Shown piece after piece: positions 8,806 to 17,728 of a stretch of 64,000 nucleotides of DNA. How positions within the stretch are numbered: position 1 is the first letter of the stretch; the number at the start of each line of letters is the position of its first letter. The position numbers were made by a program, and so were the translations under genes. Under the pieces are notes generated by a model that saw only the letters and a list, made by a program, of their open reading frames with translations, did not search any database and was not told the DNA's origin. Source of the stretch: CAVVKW01 sp963761705 (GTDB taxonomy: Bacteria > Verrucomicrobiota > Verrucomicrobiia > Chthoniobacterales > JAATET01). Location of the stretch: positions 434,001 through 498,000 of the forward strand of contig CAVXHK010000003.1 of the NCBI GenBank assembly GCA_963761705.1, in the 5' to 3' direction.

Positions 8806-8887
8806 TGCTCGAGGAGGGACTTGAACCCACACTCCTTGCGGAACCAGATCCTAAGTCTGGCGCGTCTGCCAATTTCGCCACTCGAGC
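8806..8887 (-). tRNA. tRNA-Leu(UAG)
   Basis: On the minus strand, the 7-bp acceptor stem GCTCGAG/CTCGAGC encloses a class II (long variable arm) tRNA of 82 nt. The anticodon stem CCAGA/TCTGG holds the loop CTTAGGA, giving anticodon TAG and leucine identity. A D-arm (TGGCGAAATTGGCAGACGC) and the variable arm (TTCCGCAAGGA) are recognisable, and the T-loop is TTCAAGT. The T-stem has a single T-T mismatch. The 3' CCA is not encoded (A then TTTAC). Confidence 0.95.
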
Positions 8888-9017
8888 GGTGGGTGCGGAG
8901 CATACAGAGGATTTGGGCCGTGTGAATTGGGAAATTGCGCGGCGCTGCCAGTGGCCGATTCATTTGACATCGTCGGGGGGGCGGAGCACTGTCCTCGCTT
9001 CGTACTCTGATCCATCT

Positions 9018-10169
9018 ATGAATTTTCTTAATAAAGTCCGCTGGCTGAACAGCGCGTTTCTGATTGGCACCTTCGTGACGACTTGCACGGCGGTGCCTTT
9101 GTTTATCTGGACCCACGGTGTGGATCTCTTTCAAGCCACGCTGTTTGTGTTCTTTTTCCTGGCGACCGGCTTCAGCATCACGCTGGGGTATCACCGTCTG
9201 TTTTCTCACCTGACCTTCAAAGCGAAGTGGCCGGTCAAACTGTTTACGCTTCTCTTCGGGGCGGCGGCCTTTGAGGGTTCGGCGCTCGGGTGGTGCGCGG
9301 ATCACCGCAAGCACCACAAGCATGTCGACCACGACGAAGATCCCTACGACATCTCGAAAGGATTTTTTCACGCTCACATCGGGTGGCTTCTCTTCCGTCG
9401 TGGCCCCGACACGCCGCTCACTTGGGTGCGCGATCTGGAGAAGGACAAAATGGCTTGGTGGCAGCACCGGTATTACGCGCTAATCGGAGTCGGGATGGGC
9501 TTCGCACTACCAGCGTTGATCGGCTATCTCTACGGTGGCGGGACGGCGGCACTGGGCGGTTTCCTGCTCGCTGGCGTTGCGAGGGTTGTTTTCGTGCATC
9601 ACATGACGTTCTGCATCAATTCGCTCTGTCACTGGATCGGCGATCGGCCGTATTCGTCGGCGATCTCGGCGCGGGACAGTTTTCTCATGGCCCTCTTCAC
9701 GTTTGGTGAGGGCTATCACAACTATCACCACGAGTTTCAGTACGACTACCGCAATGGCGTGAAGCCTTGGCAGTTTGATCCGACGAAGTGGGTGATCTGG
9801 ACTCTGAACAAGCTGGGCCTCGTCTCGAATCTTCGCCGCGTCGGTGAGGAGCGGATCGTGAAGGCTCAGATTCAGGAGCAGCAGCGGCACTTGGACGAGC
9901 ATCTAAAAACCTACCAGGGTGCGATCTGCGAATCGGTTCAGGCCATGATCGCGTCCGCGCAGGAACGGATGCACGCGGCCGTCGAGAGCTGGGAGCACCT
10001 CCTGGCGGAGTCACGCGAAGCAGCTAAGCGTCACGGTGCGATCTCGCGTCAGCGGCGCGATGAGCTGAAGCGTGAGCTCGCAGCTGCGACGGATCGGCTG
10101 CGCGACGCAATGCGTGAGTGGAGCGAGGCGCGGAAGATGGCGTTCAGTTCGGTGGCGTTGCCGGCGTAG
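9018..10169 (+). CDS. Fatty acid desaturase (acyl-CoA/acyl-lipid delta-9 type)
   Basis: This integral-membrane di-iron enzyme introduces a double bond into saturated acyl chains. The 383-residue protein shows all three histidine boxes: HRLFSH at residues 59-64, HRKHH at 96-100 and HNYHH at 224-228. Paired membrane segments lie at about 12-52 and 150-190. The C-terminal 100 residues form a charged, probably coiled-coil extension beyond the usual core. The ATG precedes NFLNKVRWLN, and longer upstream frames cross the tRNA. It stands alone, so it is probably controlled from its own promoter after the tRNA. Confidence 0.9.
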   Translation: MNFLNKVRWLNSAFLIGTFVTTCTAVPLFIWTHGVDLFQATLFVFFFLATGFSITLGYHRLFSHLTFKAKWPVKLFTLLFGAAAFEGSALGWCADHRKHHKHVDHDEDPYDISKGFFHAHIGWLLFRRGPDTPLTWVRDLEKDKMAWWQHRYYALIGVGMGFALPALIGYLYGGGTAALGGFLLAGVARVVFVHHMTFCINSLCHWIGDRPYSSAISARDSFLMALFTFGEGYHNYHHEFQYDYRNGVKPWQFDPTKWVIWTLNKLGLVSNLRRVGEERIVKAQIQEQQRHLDEHLKTYQGAICESVQAMIASAQERMHAAVESWEHLLAESREAAKRHGAISRQRRDELKRELAAATDRLRDAMREWSEARKMAFSSVALPA

Positions 10170-10529
10170 GCTGGGGCGGACGCCGCTTTATTCGAGGTTG
10201 GGCCGCCGGTCCGTTTCGTTGTGGCGGTTTGGTAGTGGGCTTGGCGACTAGAAGGGTTTCGCAGAATTCGTCGACTCCGGTCGGGACCGACTCCCTGGAT
10301 CAACCTGACTAGAATCTGGTCTGGTCGCTCGTTCTGGCGGAGGTCGCGACCCTGGACCGGGAGGGTCTCTCCTCCCGTGGAACCTGGTGTGTGACTTCCA
10401 TCGGTCGGAGGCCGGATGACACGGGAATGGCAGCGAGTTCTGGGGCGGCGATCGTAAATCCTCGCTCCTTGGAAGAAGTCTTTGGGGATCAACGATGGGG
10501 GGGCGCTTTGATTGCTTTGTTCCGGCTCG
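10170..10529. other. Intergenic stretch, no gene seen
   Basis: About 360 bases lie between the convergent desaturase and Pro-rich protein genes. A small inverted repeat CGGTC-GG-GACCG lies near 10278. The open frames across it are Arg/Ser/Pro-rich and look like non-coding translations. Confidence 0.4.
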
Positions 10530-12035
10530 CTATCGGGTGATTTCCCGGACGGAGATGTTGACGGTACCGTCGGCGGTTTTTCTCACGTCGGTGATGAGAA
10601 AGGGTCGCTCGCCGCCGCGGCTGACTTGGTTACCTTCGGTGGGTGGCTGGCTGCCGGCGGGGTATTCGACGATGACGCGAGTGGTTGCTCCGGTGGCTCC
10701 AGAGTTGGAGCGGAGGACGGCTCGATTGGTCCCGGAAGCGGTGACGACGAAATCACCGGAGAGGTAAACGCGGTCTCCTGAGACGGGTTGCCCGGCGAGG
10801 GCGGCGGATTCGTTTACACCGACCAAGCGACCGCGGGGCATCTGGCCAGCGGGGTAGGTTTCCCAACCTCCGGCGGCTGCGTTCGCGACGGTGGGTGGTC
10901 GGCTCGATGAGGAATTGAAGGGTTTGAGTGGGACGGACGGAGCGACCGTGGGTGCCGGAGTCGGTGGCGCAGCGGCAACCGTGGTGCCGTTGACCGGAAC
11001 GGCGGGACGGACCGGGAGCGTCGGATCGATGGTCGGAACGGGCACCGCCGGTGGTGGCGTGTCCGCAACCACCGGCCCGGCGGTCGGCTCCGGCGTCGGG
11101 GCGGGCGCTCGCGGCTCCGGCGTGGCTCCGGCGAGGTCGGTGGCTGGTTGAACGCGGATGAGTTCGTTGGCGGCTGCGGCGGGTTCGCCCCCGGCGGTCG
11201 CTGTGGTGGTGTCGAGTCCGGCCTTGCGACGGTAGGTGGCGTAGCGGGCATCGGCGTCGGCGATCTTCGACTTCGAGAGGATGGGGAGGCCGGCTTCGAC
11301 GTTGAGGCTGGTCGGCGGATCGAGGGTGAAGCTGCCAGGACCGGCGGAGGCCGTGTAGCTTGGATAGTGAATTGGGACGACGGTGAGCTTGAGACGTCCG
11401 TCGGAAAGCTTCTCGACGTTCGTGATGGCGGTGAGGTCCTGGGTTCGCTGAATCGGGATGTCTAGACCGGTGAGGAGGCTGCGGTGGAGGGCGGGGATCA
11501 TGCGCTCCTCGGCGGGAAAGACGTGCTCGATGAGAACGCCTGGATTGTCGGTGTCTTGAGCGAGCGCGACGACGCCGGACTTGATGAAGTCGTCGCTCGT
11601 GAGCTGGTAGGAATCGAGGATGTTGAAGCGACCGGTCACGTAGGGGACGAGGCCCTGACGGTGCTGGTAGTTCTCGAGGTATTGGCGAAGGAGGACGTTG
11701 CTTTCCTTTTTCAGATCGCGGGTGGTCATTTTCCCGTACCGGTCGAGGAGCTTGTTGGCGTCGAGGAACTCGCCCTTCGGAGCTTGGAGGATCTCGAAGC
11801 GCTTGGGGGGGTCGATTTTCTTCATCTTCTGAAGGATCGAATAACTGAACGGCTCCTCGGGGTGTCCGAAGACGTAGTAGGTGCCCATCCAGCAGATGAG
11901 GACCAAGCCGATGAGGAGGACGATGAAAATGGACCACCCGAGGAGGTCGGCGCGACGCTTGGGTTCGGCTGATTTCGTCTTGAAGCCGCGGGAGGTGCTC
12001 CGGCGGCCTCCGTATTTCGAGCGGGGTTCGGGCAT
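10530..12035 (-). CDS. Membrane-anchored Pro/Thr-rich protein of unknown function
   Basis: I do not recognise this 501-residue protein. A basic N-terminus is followed by one strong membrane segment at about residues 32-54 (WSIFIVLLIGLVLICWMG) and a structured region to about residue 280. A linker rich in Pro, Thr, Ala and Val spans about 285-400. A C-terminal beta-type domain follows (PRGRLVGVNE, DRVYLSGDFVV). This suggests an inner-membrane anchor with a periplasmic head on a flexible stalk. It lies 12 bases after the iscA-like gene and is probably co-transcribed with it, though no functional link is evident. Confidence 0.75.
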   Translation of the reverse strand: MPEPRSKYGGRRSTSRGFKTKSAEPKRRADLLGWSIFIVLLIGLVLICWMGTYYVFGHPEEPFSYSILQKMKKIDPPKRFEILQAPKGEFLDANKLLDRYGKMTTRDLKKESNVLLRQYLENYQHRQGLVPYVTGRFNILDSYQLTSDDFIKSGVVALAQDTDNPGVLIEHVFPAEERMIPALHRSLLTGLDIPIQRTQDLTAITNVEKLSDGRLKLTVVPIHYPSYTASAGPGSFTLDPPTSLNVEAGLPILSKSKIADADARYATYRRKAGLDTTTATAGGEPAAAANELIRVQPATDLAGATPEPRAPAPTPEPTAGPVVADTPPPAVPVPTIDPTLPVRPAVPVNGTTVAAAPPTPAPTVAPSVPLKPFNSSSSRPPTVANAAAGGWETYPAGQMPRGRLVGVNESAALAGQPVSGDRVYLSGDFVVTASGTNRAVLRSNSGATGATTRVIVEYPAGSQPPTEGNQVSRGGERPFLITDVRKTADGTVNISVREITR

Positions 12036-12047
12036 GGCTCGGGTGTC

Positions 12048-12395
12048 TTAGGCGGAGGCCGCGGCGGTCTCGGCGGGCTCGAACGACGTGCCGCAGCCGC
12101 AGCTACGGATGGCGCGCGGGTTGACGATCTTGAAACCGGCTCCAGCGAGGTCGTCGATGTGGTCGAGCGTGCAGCCGTCGAGGTGGTCGGTGCTGTCGCT
12201 GGCGACGAAGACGCTGACGCCGTCGCGGGTAGAAATCTCATCCCCGTCTTGGCGTTCGCCCATTTCCATACCGTATTGCAAGCCGGCGCAACCGCCGCGC
12301 TCGACGGAGAGGCGGAGACCGTGGCCCGCGGGGGCGGATTTTTCCGCGAGCAGGCTTCGCAGTTGTTCCGCTGCGTTTTCGGTTATAGAAAGCAT
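12048..12395 (-). CDS. Iron-sulfur cluster assembly accessory protein (HesB/IscA/ErpA family)
   Basis: A-type carriers receive Fe-S clusters from the scaffold and pass them to apoproteins. The 115-residue protein has the three invariant cysteines at residue 36 and at 99 and 101 (CGCG), and the family segment RLSVERGGCAG. Whether it is IscA, SufA or ErpA cannot be decided from sequence alone. It is divergent from mutL across 175 bases, which should contain promoters for both directions. The downstream neighbour is the Pro/Thr-rich membrane protein. Confidence 0.9.
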   Translation of the reverse strand: MLSITENAAEQLRSLLAEKSAPAGHGLRLSVERGGCAGLQYGMEMGERQDGDEISTRDGVSVFVASDSTDHLDGCTLDHIDDLAGAGFKIVNPRAIRSCGCGTSFEPAETAAASA

Positions 12396-12570
12396 GGGGC
12401 AGTTTTATGGGTGGTCGTGCGCGAAGTCAAATGATGCGGCGGGAAAACCGTGGGCGGATGCCGGGATTTTTGCTTCTGCTGGTCCGTTTGTTGGAGGCGT
12501 TGGTTGCCGGTCGGAGCCGGAGCGAACCGGAGACCGCCGCTCTGGGCAACCCGGTGCCACGGGGGGTGAG

Positions 12571-14417
12571 ATGGGATTGATCAAGCGGTTGCCGGAGGAG
12601 GTGGCGAGCCAGGTCGCGGCGGGGGAGGTGGTGGAGCGACCGGCTTCGGTGGTGAAGGAACTCGTAGAAAATGCCCTCGACGCTGGGGCCACGCGGATCG
12701 ACGTCGAGTATCGTCGCGGTGGAACGGGCTACATTGTAGTGGCGGACGACGGACGGGGGATGGATCGAGAGGATGCGGTGCTTTGCCTGGAACGGCACGC
12801 GACGAGCAAGATCCGGACGGGGCGTGATCTTGAGACGGTGGCGACGTTTGGGTTTCGGGGGGAGGCGGTGCCGAGCATCGCGAGTGTGTCAAAGTTCCGT
12901 CTGACGACGCGGGAGCACGGGGCGGCGGAAGGTACGGAGATCGTGGTCGCGGGCGGAAAAATCGAGGACGTGCGGGCGAGCGGAGCGGCGGAGGGAACGC
13001 GCATCGAGGTGCGGAGTCTGTTTTATAATCTCCCGGCGCGGCGAAAATTTTTGCGAGGAGAGCGGACGGAGGCGGCGCACATCGAGCAGGCGTTTCTGGT
13101 GGCGGCGCTGGCGAATCCTGGTGTGCGCTTCACGCTCACAAAAGACGGGAAACAGACGCGGCTCCTCGCGGCGGGAAGCGACTTGCGGACGCGGGTGCGA
13201 GATCTGAGCGGAGCAGATTTTTTACGTTCGCTGTTTACGTTTGATGAATTTTCGCACAACGGACTGGCGATCAGCGGGTTGCTGGCGCGACCGGGTCACG
13301 GGCGGGGCGACCGGTCGCAGCAGTTTTGGTTCGTGAACGGGCGGGCGATCGTGAGCAGCGTGTTGTCGCAGCCGCTGCGCGAAGCTTACGGGACGGCCCT
13401 GCCGAAAGGGATGCAGCCCCCGGCGGTGCTGTTTGTGCGGATGGACGCTCGGGAGGTGGATTGCAACGTGCACCCGGCGAAGCGAGAGGTGCGGTTTCGC
13501 GACGGGATCGCCGTGCGGGAAGCGGTGGGGGCGTGCGTGCGGGCGGCGTTGGAGGTCGTGAGGGAAGGAGCCGGGCTCCGGTCGTCGAAGTCAAGTCGGC
13601 GGCCGAGCGGCCCGTGGCGAAGGATGAGTTCCGGGTGGACAATATCCTTGCCCAGCGGCGCCGGGAGCTGGAGTCGGACGGTAGCGATGAAGCGGAAAAG
13701 TGGGATGGGCCAATTGATCGGCCCACGCCGGACGAGCCGTTCCACGAATCGCCGCGGCCGCCTGAGCGGTTCATCGAATCGCCGCTACAGAGGTTTTTCA
13801 TTCCAACGGAGGCCCCGCTGCACCCAGAGCTGGCGACGGCAGCGGAGCGATTTCGGTTCGTCGGGCGGCTCGGGGAGCGGCTTGTAGTGATGGAGGACGC
13901 GGCGGGGATGGTGCTGCTGGATCACCGGGCGGCGCGGGAGCGGATCTGGTTCGAACGGACGCTGCGGCAGATGGAGTCCGGGGTTGGGACCTCCCAGCGG
14001 TTGCTACTCCCGGCGGTTGTGGAGCTCGCCCCGCGGGACGAGGCTTGGGTGCGAGAGAATCTCAACGCGCTGGAGCGGGTGGGAATGCTGGTCGAGCCGT
14101 TTGGACGGGGAAGCGTGAAGGTCGACGGGGTGCCGCCGCCGCTCGGGGGAGTGCCCGCCGCGGAGGTGCTGCTGCGCCTGATCGACGACGGGCGGGCGAC
14201 CGGTGCTCCGGGGCGCGCGCGGGCGGTGGAGGAGGCGATCGCGCGGTCGGTGGCGCGCTTTGCTCCCGCGGAGGATCTGCCGGGCGACACGAGGGGGCTG
14301 CGTGATTTCCTCGACGAGATGATGGCTTGCGATCTGCCCTACACGTGCCCGAGCGGGAAGCCGACGCTCGTGCACCTTTCGTTCGCGGAGCTGGCCCGGA
14401 AATTTGGGCGAGGGTGA
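12571..14417 (+). pseudogene. mutL: DNA mismatch repair protein MutL, split by a frameshift in the linker
   Basis: MutL couples MutS mismatch recognition to strand incision. The start follows GGGGGGTGAG. The N-terminal GHKL ATPase is intact: ELVENALDAG near residue 34, DDGRGM at 59-64 and GFRGEA at 94-99. After the segment ending RAALEVVREG, sense coding continues in a different frame (VVEVKSAAERPV to the end). One base has therefore been lost somewhere in about 13545-13580. Restored, it would be about 615 residues, normal for MutL. The C-terminal dimerisation domain is present (VLLDHRAARERIWFE, PYTCPSGKP). It has DHRA where endonuclease-type MutL has DQHA, and the usual ACHxA segment is absent. 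A sequencing indel or a true mutator allele are both possible. Confidence 0.9.
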
Positions 14418-14420
14418 CTT

Positions 14421-14468
14421 TTCAAGGTTCTGAAGTTTTGAGGTTTTGAAGTTTTGGGGTTCTGAGAT
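14421..14468. repeat. Octamer tandem tract (AGTTTTGA type) before a GNAT gene
   Basis: About five copies of an 8-nt unit related to AGTTTTGA lie between the mutL stop and the acetyltransferase ATG. A near-identical tract precedes the second GNAT gene at 49675-49720. Confidence 0.6.
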
Positions 14469-14477
14469 AGTCCGGCG

Positions 14478-14942
14478 ATGCACGAGAGCTTGAGGATCGA
14501 ACCGGCCACCTTGGATGACCTGCCGGTGCTGGCGGATCTGTTGCACGATCTGTTCACGCTGGAGTCGGATTTCGTGCCGAACCGGGTGAAGCAAACGCGC
14601 GGGCTGGAATTGATCCTGGAGGATCCGTCGCGGGGGCGGATTTTTGTGCTGCGGAATGATCACTCGATCATCGGCATGATCAATCTACTCATCACGATCA
14701 GCACGGCCGAGGGTGGATTTGTGATGTTGCTCGAGGATCTGGTCGTTCACTCGGATCATCGGGGGCAGGGGTTGGGATCGAAGTTGTTAGAACACGCGGT
14801 GAACTTTGCCCGGGAGAAAAAATTTCTGCGGATCACCCTGCTGACGGACCGGGCGGATCAAGGACCGATCGATTTCTACTGTCACCGGGGTTTTGTCGTG
14901 AGTGACATGCAGCCTCTCCGGATGGCGTTGGGGGAGAATTAG
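14478..14942 (+). CDS. GNAT family N-acetyltransferase
   Basis: The 154-residue protein is a single GNAT domain, which transfers acetyl from acetyl-CoA to an amine. The N-terminus LRIEPATLDDLPVLADLL matches motif C. The acetyl-CoA loop is HSDHRGQGLGSKLL near residues 95-108, preceded by the beta strand MLLEDLVV and followed by FYCHRGFVVSD. The substrate cannot be inferred. It is followed by larB after two bases, so the two are probably co-transcribed. An octamer repeat tract occupies most of the upstream gap. Confidence 0.9.
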   Translation: MHESLRIEPATLDDLPVLADLLHDLFTLESDFVPNRVKQTRGLELILEDPSRGRIFVLRNDHSIIGMINLLITISTAEGGFVMLLEDLVVHSDHRGQGLGSKLLEHAVNFAREKKFLRITLLTDRADQGPIDFYCHRGFVVSDMQPLRMALGEN

Positions 14943-14944
14943 AA

Positions 14945-15622
14945 ATGGGATCGGGTGACGGCGAGCTTGGTTTTGCGCGGGTCGATACGGAGCGGCGGGA
15001 GCGTTGTGGCCGGGCGGAGGTGATCTATTGTCCGGGCAAAACGGCGGACGAGGTGGCGGGAATCGCCGTCGAGTTGAGGCGGCGCGGCGAGATCGTCTTG
15101 GCGACGCGGGTGACACGGGAGCAGGCCGACGCCGTGGCTGCGAGTTTGCCCGAGAGCGTCCATCACGAGCGGGCGCGGTGCGTGACTTGCGGGGTGCCGG
15201 AGCCGAATGGCGGGCGGTGGGCGGTAGGCATCCTGAGTGCCGGCACGGCTGATCTTGCGGTGGCGGAGGAGGCCGCGGTCACGCTGGAGGCGTGCGGCCA
15301 GCGGGTCGAAAGGTACTGGGACGTGGGGGTGGCGGGATTGCACCGGTTGCTCGGTCAGCTGGATGCGGTGCGGGGTTGCGGGGTGCTGATCGTGGTGGCG
15401 GGGATGGAAGGTGCGCTGCCCAGTGTGGTCGCGGGTCTGGTCGACATGCCGGTGATCGCCGTGCCAACGAGCGTCGGATACGGGGCAAACTTTGGTGGGC
15501 TGGCGGCGTTGCTGGGAATGCTGACGAGCTGCGGGAGCAAGGTGACGGTGGTCAATATCGACAACGGCTTCGGCGCGGCGAGCGCGGCGGATGCGATTCT
15601 GCGATTGGTTTCGCGGGAGTAG
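14945..15622 (+). CDS. larB: LarB-type nickel-pincer nucleotide biosynthesis carboxylase/hydrolase
   Basis: LarB carboxylates nicotinic acid adenine dinucleotide and cleaves the phosphoanhydride in the first step of nickel-pincer cofactor synthesis. The 225-residue protein shows the N-terminal segment RVDTERRERCGRAEVIYCPG (the family pattern D..R..R.G..EVV...GK). It has a PurE-like core with ILSAGTADLAVAEEAA, VAGMEGALPSVVAGL and VPTSVGYGANFGGL. No larC, larE or lactate racemase gene is in the window, so it is an orphan here. PurE proper is excluded by these N-terminal and core motifs. Confidence 0.9.
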   Translation: MGSGDGELGFARVDTERRERCGRAEVIYCPGKTADEVAGIAVELRRRGEIVLATRVTREQADAVAASLPESVHHERARCVTCGVPEPNGGRWAVGILSAGTADLAVAEEAAVTLEACGQRVERYWDVGVAGLHRLLGQLDAVRGCGVLIVVAGMEGALPSVVAGLVDMPVIAVPTSVGYGANFGGLAALLGMLTSCGSKVTVVNIDNGFGAASAADAILRLVSRE

Positions 15623-15952
15623 CGCAGGATTTTTGGAATAAATCGGAGGGTGGAACCCGGTGAAGCCGGGCACCCGTCGCGCCCCGCGATTTTTGGTTCC
15701 AGCGCTCGTCTGCTGACCGAGCTTGTCGTAACCGTGCGACAGCTGATCGTTTTTCCGTTGGCGGAGGCGGCGTTCGAGTCGGGCGGTGTGCAGGTTCTGC
15801 GGGTCGAGAACCGATGGTTGACCGGTGGTGAGGGCGACCATTTTCCACCCACCTTGCCCCAAAGAGTGGACGGCTCGGCTGAGGTCGTGGTGGCGAGAGT
15901 GGCGAGGATCGCGAGAGTTGATTTTCGCTCACTGGTCCCGCATGGTGAAGGG
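15623..15952. other. Gene-free stretch with a strong hairpin after larB
   Basis: About 330 bases carry no credible gene. A hairpin at 15648-15675 pairs GGGTG with CACCC and CCCGG with CCGGG around TGAAG. It may end larB transcription or be an intergenic repeat; no T-run follows. The promoter of the downstream four-gene set probably lies here, but I cannot place it. Confidence 0.45.
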
Positions 15953-17728
15953 ATGCGTTCCCTCGTGTGTTTTTCGGTTGTTGCCGGGTTGGTAAATTTG
16001 GTGGCCTCGGCCCGGGCTCAGAGTCCGGAGAAGCCGGAGCGGAAGCTACCGCTCAGCGTGGCGAATGGCGGATTTGAGCGATCTTACGGAGTCGAGAATC
16101 CCTGGACGGGCGTCAATTCGAAAGGAAAGCTGGATTCCTTCCGGGCCGCGGTCCCGGTCCTGACGGAGTCGGGGGCGATCGGCAAGACGCCGATGCCGGT
16201 CTCGGTGGCGATCCACGACATGAACAACGATGGGTTGCCGGACCTCGTTACGGGGGATCCGAAGGGCTACGTGCGGATCTATTTCAATCAAGGGACGCCG
16301 ACCGAGCCGAAATACACGACGGGCGAACTGGCGCAGGCCTACCTGTCGCAGCCGGTCGAGGAATTTGAGGGACGCGACTACACGCGCCTCGCTCCGCGGG
16401 TGAGCGTGGCAGAGCTCGGCGGTTCGCCGCAACTGCTGATCGGCAACTACTTTGGCGAAATCTTCATCCTGCCGAACAAAGGCAGCGCCCAGCAGCCGTC
16501 ATTCGCGCAGCCGCCGGATCTCACGCGACTCATGATTCCGACGACAGCGAAAGGAAACGCGCGCTGGGGCAACGTTTTCGCGCCCGTGATGATCGATTGG
16601 AACAACGACGGCAAGCAGGACATCCTGATCGGCGAGGGCTCGTATTCTGCAAACAACATCCACCTCGCGATCAACGAAGGGACGAACGGCTCGCCGAAAT
16701 TCTCCGAGAACAATCGGCACGTTTTGGCCTTCGGCGACGGTCGCGAGCAGCTGACCCCGGCGGTCGTGGATTACAATGCCGACGGGCGTCCCGACCTCCT
16801 CGTCGGCGCGCGTGACGGGAAGATCGGTGTCTATCTGCAAACCGACCAGCCGTGGGAGCCGGGGGTTGAGTTGCCCTTCGCTTCGTTTCTCTCGGGGGGT
16901 GGCAAGCCACTGGCGGCTCGTGGGATCACGACCATCGCGGCGGGTGATTTGAACGGAGACAAGAAGTTCGACGTTGTCGTCGGACAGGCCGACGGCAACA
17001 TCTCCTACGCGCTGAATACCGGGACGCTGCAGGAGCCGAAATTCGACGCGCTCAAAGAGTTTGGCGGGGCGACTCCGTTCCCCGCGATGCGCTGGCCTTC
17101 CGGCTGGGACGTCTCGCTGGGGTTGGAGCGCGGGAACAACCTCGCCTTCGTGTCGGTCGTGGACGAGGAGCCGGCCGAGGGAAAGAGCTGCTTGAAGATC
17201 GGCTACGTGCCGAACCCGAACGTCGTGATGCCGAGTCCTCTGAACGTCCTCCCGGCTCGCGGGAACTTCGATTTGGAGAAAGGATACAACGGGAACTTCT
17301 CCGCGAATGAGCTCATGGAGTCGGCTCCGTCGAACTTGGTGATGCTCCGGCAGCGGACGCCTTCGCGCCTGAAGATCGGCGATTCCTACACGCTCAGCTT
17401 CATGGCAAAGGGGAATCAAGTTAGTGACGCGGAGGTCTCGGTCATTTTCGATCAAAGCGAAAAAATTGGCGAGGATCAGATCGTGCGGGGTGACCGCGGG
17501 CGGGCGACGGTGAAGCGCCAAGTCGAGTTTGAGCGTGTGCGCGAGTCCGAAGATTTCTCCGTTGGCTCGACGTGGCGCGAGGTGAAGTCGATCTTCACCC
17601 CACGATTCAAGAGCAGCATCCTGAACAAATTGGACGCAACTCGTTCGGTCGACATCGAAATCATCTTCGAACTCAAGCCCGGCGATGGTGTGCTCTACAT
17701 CGACGACGTGAAGTTGACGAAAAATTAA
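15953..17728 (+). CDS. Secreted VCBS/FG-GAP repeat protein
   Basis: The 591-residue protein begins with a signal peptide (residues 1-21, ending SARAQ). It carries at least four calcium-loop repeats of the VCBS type: DMNNDGLPD, DWNNDGKQD, DYNADGRPD and DLNGDKKFD, spread over about residues 85-345. This region probably forms a beta-propeller. The C-terminal 230 residues look like a carbohydrate-binding-type beta sandwich (SYTLSFMAKGN, VDIEIIFELKPGDGVLYIDD). The ATG is preceded by GAAGG. Its stop overlaps the ATG of the MurU-like gene (TAATG), an unusual coupling of an exported protein to sugar metabolism. Confidence 0.85.
   Translation: MRSLVCFSVVAGLVNLVASARAQSPEKPERKLPLSVANGGFERSYGVENPWTGVNSKGKLDSFRAAVPVLTESGAIGKTPMPVSVAIHDMNNDGLPDLVTGDPKGYVRIYFNQGTPTEPKYTTGELAQAYLSQPVEEFEGRDYTRLAPRVSVAELGGSPQLLIGNYFGEIFILPNKGSAQQPSFAQPPDLTRLMIPTTAKGNARWGNVFAPVMIDWNNDGKQDILIGEGSYSANNIHLAINEGTNGSPKFSENNRHVLAFGDGREQLTPAVVDYNADGRPDLLVGARDGKIGVYLQTDQPWEPGVELPFASFLSGGGKPLAARGITTIAAGDLNGDKKFDVVVGQADGNISYALNTGTLQEPKFDALKEFGGATPFPAMRWPSGWDVSLGLERGNNLAFVSVVDEEPAEGKSCLKIGYVPNPNVVMPSPLNVLPARGNFDLEKGYNGNFSANELMESAPSNLVMLRQRTPSRLKIGDSYTLSFMAKGNQVSDAEVSVIFDQSEKIGEDQIVRGDRGRATVKRQVEFERVRESEDFSVGSTWREVKSIFTPRFKSSILNKLDATRSVDIEIIFELKPGDGVLYIDDVKLTKN

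Noticed and set aside
8335..8832. Long minus-strand open frame beginning MWVQVPPRAF
   Set aside because: It starts inside the tRNA-Leu gene and is Arg/Pro/Ser-rich without any domain; it looks like a non-coding frame in G+C-rich DNA.
10049..10492. Minus-strand open frame overlapping the desaturase 3' end
   Set aside because: Half of it is antisense to the coding sequence of the desaturase and the rest has no protein-like character.
13545..13580. Programmed -1 frameshifting in mutL
   Set aside because: No X-XXY-YYZ slippery heptamer or strong downstream structure is apparent, so an indel is simpler.
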